From contig NZ_BLAE01000090.1 in the NCBI RefSeq assembly GCF_009687865.1, forward strand, positions 1 through 40,961: a DNA stretch of 40,961 bases, given 5' to 3'. This stretch comes from Acrocarpospora macrocephala (lineage in GTDB: Bacteria > Actinomycetota > Actinomycetes > Streptosporangiales > Streptosporangiaceae). Each line of letters opens with the position of its first letter. Position 1 is the first letter of the stretch. The notes below the pieces were generated by a model. The model did not search any database, was not told the origin of the DNA, and saw only the letters and a list, made by a program, of their open reading frames with translations. Shown here piece by piece: positions 23,653 to 30,391 of this stretch. Position numbers and translations under genes: made by a program.

Positions 23653-24552
23653 TTGAGGAAAGTCTTTGGTTTCGGTGCGCTCGCGCTGGCCGCGATCATT
23701 CTCTCCTCGCCCGGGCCGGCGTCCGCGACGCCCGTCGGGGGTGATCCCACGCCGAGTCCCACCGCGACGCCCCCCGCCTCGGTGGAGGACCGCGCCACTT
23801 TCTCGTACGGCAAGCATGTCCGCCAGCGCATGGACATCTGGTGGCGCAAGGACGGCGTCGTCCGCCCGGCCGTGTTCGTGATCCACGGCGGGTGGTGGTC
23901 CGGTGGCGACAAGAAGTACATGACCGAGGTGAGCCGGAGCTACTTCCAGCTCGGCTACGTGGTGGTCAACATCAACTACCGGCTGGCGCAGGACGCGGCC
24001 TGGCCGGCCCAGCGGACCGACGCGCTCGACTCGATCGCCACCGTCCGGCGGCACGCCGCCCAGTTCAACATGGACCCGGATCGGTACGCGTTGATCGGCT
24101 TCTCGGCCGGGGGCCACATCGGGGCGGCGGTCGGCACGTATGGGGACGGGGTTCCCGGGTTGCGCGGCGTGGTCGGCATCTCGCCGGTGGTCTCGCCGCG
24201 GACGGCGTTCGAGGACGGCGACGAGGGCGCGGATCACGAGCAGCGCAAGTTGCGCAAGGCGACCATCGCGCTGGCGGGCGGCTGCGACCCGACCGAGTGC
24301 CCGCGGATCTGGTCGAGCATGGAGGTGCCGCTGCACGCCACCCCGCAGGACGCGCCGATGCTGAGCGTGCACTCGACCGACGAGTTCGTGCCGCCGTACC
24401 AGAGTGAGATGTTGAAGCAGGCGCTGAACGAGGTCGGGGTGGCGATGAACATCCGGGCGGTTCCGGGCGTCCAGCACAGCAGCCCGCTCTACCGGGAGCC
24501 GGGCGTGGCGGAGTCGGTGCAGTCGTGGATCATCGCGCGGCTGGCCCGCTGA
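23653..24552 (+). CDS. Secreted alpha/beta hydrolase (BD-FAE / esterase type)
   Basis: About 299 residues. The N-terminal signal peptide (LRKVFGFGALALAAIILSS, cleavage probably after ASA near residue 26) is followed by a proline/threonine-rich linker and an alpha/beta-hydrolase domain. Catalytic features: oxyanion motif VIHGGWWSGG, nucleophile elbow GFSAGGHIG, an acid near STDEFVPPYQS and histidine in VQHSS. The family includes carboxylesterases and lipid or xylan acetylesterases; the substrate is unknown. The TTG at 23653 follows GAGGA. A much longer frame running from 22297 covers the antisense of uvrD2 and is rejected. Confidence 0.83.
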   Translation: MRKVFGFGALALAAIILSSPGPASATPVGGDPTPSPTATPPASVEDRATFSYGKHVRQRMDIWWRKDGVVRPAVFVIHGGWWSGGDKKYMTEVSRSYFQLGYVVVNINYRLAQDAAWPAQRTDALDSIATVRRHAAQFNMDPDRYALIGFSAGGHIGAAVGTYGDGVPGLRGVVGISPVVSPRTAFEDGDEGADHEQRKLRKATIALAGGCDPTECPRIWSSMEVPLHATPQDAPMLSVHSTDEFVPPYQSEMLKQALNEVGVAMNIRAVPGVQHSSPLYREPGVAESVQSWIIARLAR

Positions 24553-24617
24553 CGATCACCGGGAACATGAACGATCCTCGCTGTGTTGCCAATGTCGGCC
24601 TAAGGAAAGGGACGAAC

Positions 24618-24854
24618 ATGGCGCTCACGGTTTACACCACCACTTGGTGTGGCCCCTGCAAGCGGCTCAAGAGCCAGTTGACCCGGGAAGGCATCTCCTA
24701 CCGGGAGGTCGACATCGAGCGGGAAGCGGACGCGGCCGAGTTCGTGATGAGCGTCAACAACGGGAACCGTACCGTCCCGACCGTGGTTTTTCCGGACGGG
24801 ACGGCGTTCACCAATCCGTCGGTCATCGAGGTGAAGGCCCGGTTAGGGCTGTAG
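24618..24854 (+). CDS. mrx1: Mycoredoxin (glutaredoxin-like, actinobacterial)
   Basis: 78 residues with a thioredoxin/glutaredoxin fold. The active site is WCGPC (C11, C14) near the N-terminus, TVPTVVF carries the cis-proline, and a short C-terminal helix follows. Mycoredoxins reduce mycothiol-protein mixed disulfides in actinobacteria that use mycothiol instead of glutathione. ATG 24618 with AAGGAAAGGGA upstream is chosen over an upstream opening at 24525 inside the hydrolase gene. Position next to uvrD2 and nudC matches Rv3198A. Its stop abuts the stop of the convergent nudC gene. Confidence 0.9.
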   Translation: MALTVYTTTWCGPCKRLKSQLTREGISYREVDIEREADAAEFVMSVNNGNRTVPTVVFPDGTAFTNPSVIEVKARLGL

Positions 24855-25766
24855 TTACCAGTCGCCGCTGAGCGTGTCGCCGTACCAGGTCTCGATCAGC
24901 CGGCGGGCGATCGAGACCGGGGGCGGCAGGCGCAGGTCGCCGCTTTCCAGGGCGGCGAGGAGTTCGGCGCGGGTGAACCAGCGGGCTTCGGCGATCTCTT
25001 CGGGGTCGCGGGTGAGTTCGGTGGTGGCGGCGCGGGCGAAGAAGCCGAGCATGAGGCTGCGCGGGAACGGCCAGGGCTGGCTGCCGAGGTAGCGCGGGGC
25101 TTTGACGGTGACGCCCACCTCTTCGAGGACTTCCCTGATGACGGCCTGTTCGAGGGATTCGCCTGGTTCGACGAATCCGGCGAGCACCGACATGCGGCCT
25201 TCCGGCCACTGCGGGCTGCGGGCGAGCAGGATGCGATCGTCGTCGTCGTAAACGGCCATGATCACCGCGGGGTCGACCCGGGGGAAGTGCTGGCTGCCGT
25301 CCTGCGGGCAGGTGCGGACGTGCCCGCCCGCGGTTATCTCGGTACGGCTACCGCATTGCGGGCAGAACTCGTGGGTGCCGTGCCAGGCCTCCAGGGCGAC
25401 CGCGTAGACGAGCAGACCGGCGTCCCGGTCGCCGAGCAGCGCCCCCGCCTGCCGCAACCCCGCCACCTCCGCGCCGGATATTTCCGGAAGTTCGGTGTCA
25501 ACGGCGAAATAGGCGATGCTCGCGGCGTCCACGCCGAGCAGGTATCGCTGGCCCTGCGGGGCCTGGCCCGGCGGGAAAAGGATCAGGTCCGCGCCCTGCT
25601 CGTGCCGCCTGACCAGGGTTTCTCCCTTGCGGACCAGCATCACTCGGGTCCTGTCTTCGGCCCAGGCACGTTCCAGCCAAGCGGTGTCCTGGCGCAGCAC
25701 CGCGGACCGGTCGATCGTGCTACGCGCCAGGAGTAGTGGGCCGAGTAGGCCCTCAGAGATCTCCAC
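24855..25766 (-). CDS. nudC: NADH/NAD-capped RNA pyrophosphatase NudC
   Basis: 303 residues in NudC order: N-terminal domain, zinc-ribbon region, Nudix domain. The Nudix box begins GFVEPGESLEQAVIRE and continues VLEEVGV, followed by the NudC-specific SQPWPFPRSLM that marks NADH specificity. NudC cleaves NADH, and the NAD cap of RNA, to mononucleotides. The zinc ribbon shows CPQCG but then TCPQDG, so the fourth cysteine expected from E. coli NudC is missing. The metal may be absent or have another ligand. GTG start at 25766. Syntenic with Rv3199c next to mycoredoxin and uvrD2. Confidence 0.92.
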   Translation of the reverse strand: MEISEGLLGPLLLARSTIDRSAVLRQDTAWLERAWAEDRTRVMLVRKGETLVRRHEQGADLILFPPGQAPQGQRYLLGVDAASIAYFAVDTELPEISGAEVAGLRQAGALLGDRDAGLLVYAVALEAWHGTHEFCPQCGSRTEITAGGHVRTCPQDGSQHFPRVDPAVIMAVYDDDDRILLARSPQWPEGRMSVLAGFVEPGESLEQAVIREVLEEVGVTVKAPRYLGSQPWPFPRSLMLGFFARAATTELTRDPEEIAEARWFTRAELLAALESGDLRLPPPVSIARRLIETWYGDTLSGDW

Positions 25767-25857
25767 AGGCTTTATCCTTCCTCATCTCGGCATCCACAAT
25801 GGACCAGGGTCCACGGATTCCCCGCACGCCACTGAGTGATCGACTACGATGGCCGAG

Positions 25858-25876
25858 TTAGGTAAGCCTTACCTCA
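25858..25876 (+). promoter_or_regulatory. Iron box (IdeR/DmdR1 operator) before the siderophore operon
   Basis: TTAGGTAAGCCTTACCTCA is a near-perfect 19-bp palindrome matching the actinobacterial DtxR/IdeR consensus (TTAGGTTAG.CTCACCTAA type). It directly follows a -10-like TACGAT (25845-25850) and precedes the Shine-Dalgarno and TTG start at 25887. It therefore would block transcription under iron-replete conditions. Confidence 0.88.
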
Positions 25877-25886
25877 GGGGACTTCG

Positions 25887-27233
25887 TTGCGGCTGTACCT
25901 TGCCACGCTCAATCCCACCGATTCGGTCATCTCCGGGTTCCTGCCCGCGGCGGACACGCTCGGCTGGGACGTGACGATCCTGACCGACCGGCCCGAACGA
26001 TACCCCGGGTGCGAGACGATCGGGACCGACGTCCGGGACGTCCGGGCGCTGATCGACACCATCGCCCGGCACCATCCCCCGGACGTGGTGTTCACCAATT
26101 CCGACCATATCCAGGCGGAGACCGCCCTCGCGGCGTCCTATTTCGGCCTGCCCGGTAAGGATTGGCGCGCTTGCCTGACGACCAAGAACAAGTCCCTGAC
26201 GCGACGCGCGCTCGCCCTGGCCGGGGTGGAGTCGGTCCGGTCGGTACGGCTGCCGCCCGGCGATCCGCCACCCCTGGAGTGGCGCGGACCCGTGGTGATC
26301 AAGCCACGGGAAGGTGTGGCGAGTGAGGACGTGATCCTGGCGCGGAACGCGCGGGAACTGTGGACCGCCGCGTCGGCGATCAAGGCGCGGCGTCCGGGCG
26401 AGACCCTGGTCGCGGAGGAGTACCTGGAAGGCCCGCTGCTGACCCTGGAGACGTTTGGGGACGGGCGGGAGATCCGGGTGCTGGGCGGATATCGCACGAC
26501 ATTGGGGCCGTTGCCGCATTTCGTGGAGGAGCGTCTGGATTGGGAGCCTGACGGCCCGGGTCGGGACCATGTCCTGACGGCGCTGAACGCCCTCGGAGTC
26601 GGTTTCGGCGCCTGCCACACCGAATACGTCCTGACCGCCGCGGGCCCTCGGATCATCGAGATCAACTACCGCGTCATCGGCGACAACTGCGACTTCCTCC
26701 TCGCCGATCTCCTGGACATCCCGCTTTTCGAGTGGATCCTGCGAGTCCACGCCGGGGAGGTGATTGCCGACTTAGGCGAAATATCGCCTGAGCACGATGC
26801 CGGAACCCTGGGTGGAGAATCGCGATACACAAAGGCAGACAGTGCCCGGATGCGTGATTTCGCGCTGGAAACTGTCGCCCATAGCAGCTCGGCGCAGAAA
26901 GTCATCGCCCACGACGACACGCCGAAGGAAGTCGTCGCGCACCACGGCAGGGCGCAGGTAGTCATCGCGCCCAGTCGCATGATGCATGGTGCCACGGTCA
27001 GCCTGCTCGCTGATCGGAGTGGAACGATCGTCGCCGCGCCGCCCGCGCAGGAGCTGGTCATCGGGTCCGCGCGGGTCTGGCACAACCCGCTTCGGGCGCT
27101 GGGCGACTACGTGCAGCTCACCCATACCAACCGCGACTACCTGGGACTGCTCCGGGTGGTCGGGCCCGATCCGGTGGCCGTCGACGACGCCGTGCGCCGG
27201 TTCCGTGAGGAGCAACCATGGGTGATCTCGTGA
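25887..27233 (+). CDS. ATP-grasp ligase of NI-siderophore operon (PvsA-like)
   Basis: 448-residue ATP-grasp enzyme that probably forms an amide with an amino acid building block. Seen: VVIKPREG (136-143, ATP-binding lysine), VAEEYLEGP, and IEINYR (257-262) with metal-binding Glu and Asn. TTG start at 25887 with CAGGGGA upstream. It heads the operon ATP-grasp, IucA/IucC, IucA/IucC, PLP decarboxylase, the same enzyme types as vibrioferrin pvsA, B, D, E. The product is inferred from that parallel only. Residues 329-362 are a ten-residue tandem repeat (VIAHDDTPKE-like) inserted just after the catalytic part. The gene end overlaps the next start by 16 bp. Confidence 0.8.
   Translation: MRLYLATLNPTDSVISGFLPAADTLGWDVTILTDRPERYPGCETIGTDVRDVRALIDTIARHHPPDVVFTNSDHIQAETALAASYFGLPGKDWRACLTTKNKSLTRRALALAGVESVRSVRLPPGDPPPLEWRGPVVIKPREGVASEDVILARNARELWTAASAIKARRPGETLVAEEYLEGPLLTLETFGDGREIRVLGGYRTTLGPLPHFVEERLDWEPDGPGRDHVLTALNALGVGFGACHTEYVLTAAGPRIIEINYRVIGDNCDFLLADLLDIPLFEWILRVHAGEVIADLGEISPEHDAGTLGGESRYTKADSARMRDFALETVAHSSSAQKVIAHDDTPKEVVAHHGRAQVVIAPSRMMHGATVSLLADRSGTIVAAPPAQELVIGSARVWHNPLRALGDYVQLTHTNRDYLGLLRVVGPDPVAVDDAVRRFREEQPWVIS
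26871..26972 (+). repeat. In-frame 30-bp tandem repeat in the ATP-grasp gene
   Basis: Three full degenerate units plus a partial one encode TVAHSSSAQK, VIAHDDTPKE, VVAHHGRAQV, VIAPSR (residues 329-362). The DNA period is exactly 30 bp, beginning GTCATCGC or a close variant. Confidence 0.75.
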
Positions 27234-28810
27234 TCTCGCTGCCGCGACGGCGGGGCGTGCGGGCGGTTCCGGCGCGGGAGGCGTACCTGGCGGCGCGGGT
27301 GCTGAACGCGCTGCTGCGGGAGGACTACGGCGGGCTGGCGGCACGGGTCACCCGGGATAAGGCCGGGGTCGCCCTAGAGCTGGCCTCCGGGCGGAAGGTC
27401 CGCCTGACCTCGGGTGGTTTCGCTGGCCTATTTCAGGATTTCGTCGTGGCTTCCGATGAGGAATTGGAGCTCGACGAGGTCCTGGAGACGCTGGCCGACG
27501 TCGCCGAACCCGAAGACACCGCGGGCGTGGCGGCGTTCGCCGAGGAATGCCGAGAGACGCTACTCGCCCTCGATTTGTACGCCGCGCACGACATCGAGTC
27601 CGGTCTCTTCGTCGATCGGACGACGATCGGGTATGAGTCGTTGGCTGCGTGTGTCGATCATCCGATTTATCCGACCGCGAGATGCCGGTCGGGGCTGAGT
27701 TCGGCGGAGTTGCTGGCGTATGCGCCGGAGTTCTCGCCGGCGTTCGAGTTGCGGTGGGCGGCTGTTCCCAAAGAGACCGTTAGCTCGCGTGGGGTTGGGG
27801 AGTTCTGGCCGGGATTCTCCCAGGTCGGGCTGCCGGAGTTGGGGACGCATGTGTTGTTTCCCGTGCATCCGTTGTCGGTGGGGAGTCTGCCTGGGGTGAT
27901 TGTGGGGCCGGTCCCGTATCTGCGGGTGCGGCCGACGTTGTCGATGCGGACGGTGGAGGTCGATTCGCGTACCCATCTGAAGTTGCCGTTGGCGACCAGC
28001 ACGCTGGGGGTGCGGAACCGGAGGTCGATTCGGCCGGGGACGCTTAGGGACGGCGCCGAGGCCGAGCGGTTGCTGCGGGGTGTGCTCGATCGGGAGCCTG
28101 GGCTGCGTGTGCTGCTCGCCGATGAGCAGACCTACGCGCACGCGGGCGAGGAGTATCTGGCCTGGATGATCCGCCGCCTTCCGGAAGGCGAGATCGTCTC
28201 GGTGGCCGCGCTGGCCGCCCCCGGCGTGCTACCCGATCTCGCCGACCGTCATTACGAGGGTGACATCACCGCTCTGCTCAGGGACTACCTTTCCGTTCTG
28301 TTCGCCTGGAACGTCACGCTCTTCGTCCGGTACGGCATCGCCCTCGAAGCCCACCAGCAGAACCTCGCCCTCGTCTTCGGCGACGGCCCCATGCACCTGC
28401 TGGTCAAGGACAACGACGGCCTGCTGGCGGCACCGGACCGGCTGGCCGCCTCCGGCCTTGAGGTGCCCGCGTTCGGGGATCAGCGCATGTTCACCGACGA
28501 CCCGCACGCGCTCGCCGACGTATTCGTCACGATCACCCTGCATCTGGCGGCCGCGGCGATCACGGTCGGCGCGCTCGGCGAAGCGGACCTGGTGCGAGCC
28601 ACCCTCGCCGAAGCCCTGGACGCCTTCGGCGACGACCCCAAGGCCAGGCTGCTCAGGGCCAGAACCCTGGACGCGGCCAGGCTGGTGGGCAAGTCGATGG
28701 TCACCGCAGGCACTTTGGTTGACAAGCACCGCACCGGCGCCAGGGATATCAACAAGTTCTACGGCACCAGTGGCCCCAACTATCTCCTGATCACGCAAAG
28801 GAGCGTGTAA
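27218..28810 (+). CDS. IucA/IucC family NIS siderophore synthetase (first, PvsB-like position)
   Basis: 530-residue NRPS-independent siderophore synthetase, which adenylates a carboxylic acid (usually citrate or a citryl intermediate) and joins it to an amine or alcohol. Landmarks: HPIYPTARCRSGL (148-160, variant of the HPxHPxxK nucleotide motif), LFPVHPLSV, SMRTVEV...HLKLPLATS, YGIALEAHQQNLAL (active-site motif) and LLVKDNDG. ATG 27218 lies inside the end of the ATP-grasp gene, implying translational coupling. The middle (about 27600-28110) uses many TTG/GTG/G-ending codons, unlike its C-ending 3' part. Confidence 0.88.
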   Translation: MGDLVISLPRRRGVRAVPAREAYLAARVLNALLREDYGGLAARVTRDKAGVALELASGRKVRLTSGGFAGLFQDFVVASDEELELDEVLETLADVAEPEDTAGVAAFAEECRETLLALDLYAAHDIESGLFVDRTTIGYESLAACVDHPIYPTARCRSGLSSAELLAYAPEFSPAFELRWAAVPKETVSSRGVGEFWPGFSQVGLPELGTHVLFPVHPLSVGSLPGVIVGPVPYLRVRPTLSMRTVEVDSRTHLKLPLATSTLGVRNRRSIRPGTLRDGAEAERLLRGVLDREPGLRVLLADEQTYAHAGEEYLAWMIRRLPEGEIVSVAALAAPGVLPDLADRHYEGDITALLRDYLSVLFAWNVTLFVRYGIALEAHQQNLALVFGDGPMHLLVKDNDGLLAAPDRLAASGLEVPAFGDQRMFTDDPHALADVFVTITLHLAAAAITVGALGEADLVRATLAEALDAFGDDPKARLLRARTLDAARLVGKSMVTAGTLVDKHRTGARDINKFYGTSGPNYLLITQRSV

Positions 28811-28813
28811 TCC

Positions 28814-30391
28814 ATGGACCGCCTTGTCGTTGAACCCTTCACGAGCTCGGGCGCGGATGATTCCGGTTGGTCCGGGGCTGCGGAGATCGCGGAGAGGGCC
28901 ACGGTGGCCGCGCTGTTGCGGTGTTGTGTGCGTGAAGTGGCCGGGCCGCGTGGGCAGGTCTGGCCGTCGGACGACCATCTCCTGCTGGAGCTGGGCGGCC
29001 GGTGGTTGCGGGCCCGGACGAGTGGCGGGATCGCGTTGCGGCTGGAGCGGGGTGAGTGGCTGCGTGACGGGGTCTGGGAACCGCTGAGCTCCACGATGCT
29101 GGTCGAGCTGATCATGGCGGAGCTGGGCGGGGACAATCCGGAGTTCGCCGAGCAGGTGGCGTCCAGCAGGTCCGTGCTGGAGGTGCTGGCTCTGGTCCGG
29201 GAGGAGGTCGCGCCGTCGCAGGATCCGTGGCTCGCTTCCGAGCAGTCGCTGCTCTTCGGGCACGCGTTTCATCCCACGCCCAAGGCGCGGATGGCGGCGA
29301 AGGGCGACTGGCTGAGCTACGCGCCGGAGGCGTACGCGCGGTTTCCGCTGCGGTTGCTGGGGGTTCGGGCCGATCTGGTGGTCGAGGAGGGCGACCCGAG
29401 CGCGCTGGATCGGCTGGGGACGGCTCCGGAGGGGTACGCGCTGCTGCCGGTGCACCCCTGGCAGTACGAACTACTCGACCTGCCGATGGACGGACGGCTG
29501 ATCGATCTCGGTTTCACGTCTGGGCTTTCCACGCCAACTTCGTCGGTTCGTACGGTGTATGAGCCGGATCTGGACAAGTGCCTGAAGTTCAGCCTGGATG
29601 TGCGGATCACCAACTGCGTACGGAAAAACGCCTGGTATGAGCTGTCCGGGTCGGTGGAGTTGTCGCGGCGGCTGGCGCCGGTGTTCGCGGATCTGGCGGA
29701 GACGTTTCCGGGGACGCGGTGGCTGCCGGAGCCGGGGTATCGGTCGGCTGATCTTGGGACTGGGCTGCTGGAAGGGCTCGGGGTGCTGGTGCGGTGCAGT
29801 CCGTGGGGGCGTTCGGGGAGCGGGGTGACGCCGGTGCTGGCGGGGGCGCTGGCCGTGCGGGATCTGCGGCGGGCGGATCCGATGGCGTGGTGGGTGGCGT
29901 ATGTGGAGCGGGTGGCGTTGCCGGTGTTGGACGCATATTTCCGGCATGGGGTGGTGTTGGAGCCGCATCTGCAGAACGTGCTTGTCGGGCTCGACAGCGA
30001 GGGCATGCCGGTAGAGGCCGTGTTTCGCGACCTCGAAGGGACAAAACTCGTCGGTCACGATTTATCTGGACTTGCTCCGGAGGTGGCGGCCGCGCTGGAG
30101 TACGACGCCGAACGCGGCTGGAACCGAGTCGTCTACTGCTTGTTCGTCAACCACCTGGCCGAAATCGCAGCCACCCTCGAAGGCTCCCACACGCTCCGCG
30201 AACTATGGACGGCCGCCAGCGAAATCCTCACCGCCTACGCCGAAAGCCGCGGCTGGCCACCCCCACTAGCCGACCTACTCGCCGGCGTCCCACTCCCCGC
30301 CAAGGCCAACCTGACCGTGCGCTGGTCCCGCGCCGCCGACCGAACCGCCACCTACGTGCCGGTGGCCAACCCATTGTCGAGGCGCGCATGA
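28814..30391 (+). CDS. IucA/IucC family NIS siderophore synthetase (second, PvsD-like position)
   Basis: 525 residues, paralogous to the upstream synthetase but belonging to a different NIS subgroup. The adenylation motif is closer to consensus: GHAFHPTPKARM (149-160). Further landmarks are LLPVHPWQYE, SVRTVYE...KFSLDVRITNCVRKN, HGVVLEPHLQNVLVG and FRDLEGTKLV. A 3-bp gap separates it from the previous stop, and its own stop overlaps the decarboxylase start by 4 bp (ATGA). Two NIS enzymes in one operon suggest condensation of two groups onto a citrate-type core. Codons switch from G-ending in the first three quarters to C-ending after about 30060. Confidence 0.88.
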   Translation: MDRLVVEPFTSSGADDSGWSGAAEIAERATVAALLRCCVREVAGPRGQVWPSDDHLLLELGGRWLRARTSGGIALRLERGEWLRDGVWEPLSSTMLVELIMAELGGDNPEFAEQVASSRSVLEVLALVREEVAPSQDPWLASEQSLLFGHAFHPTPKARMAAKGDWLSYAPEAYARFPLRLLGVRADLVVEEGDPSALDRLGTAPEGYALLPVHPWQYELLDLPMDGRLIDLGFTSGLSTPTSSVRTVYEPDLDKCLKFSLDVRITNCVRKNAWYELSGSVELSRRLAPVFADLAETFPGTRWLPEPGYRSADLGTGLLEGLGVLVRCSPWGRSGSGVTPVLAGALAVRDLRRADPMAWWVAYVERVALPVLDAYFRHGVVLEPHLQNVLVGLDSEGMPVEAVFRDLEGTKLVGHDLSGLAPEVAAALEYDAERGWNRVVYCLFVNHLAEIAATLEGSHTLRELWTAASEILTAYAESRGWPPPLADLLAGVPLPAKANLTVRWSRAADRTATYVPVANPLSRRA

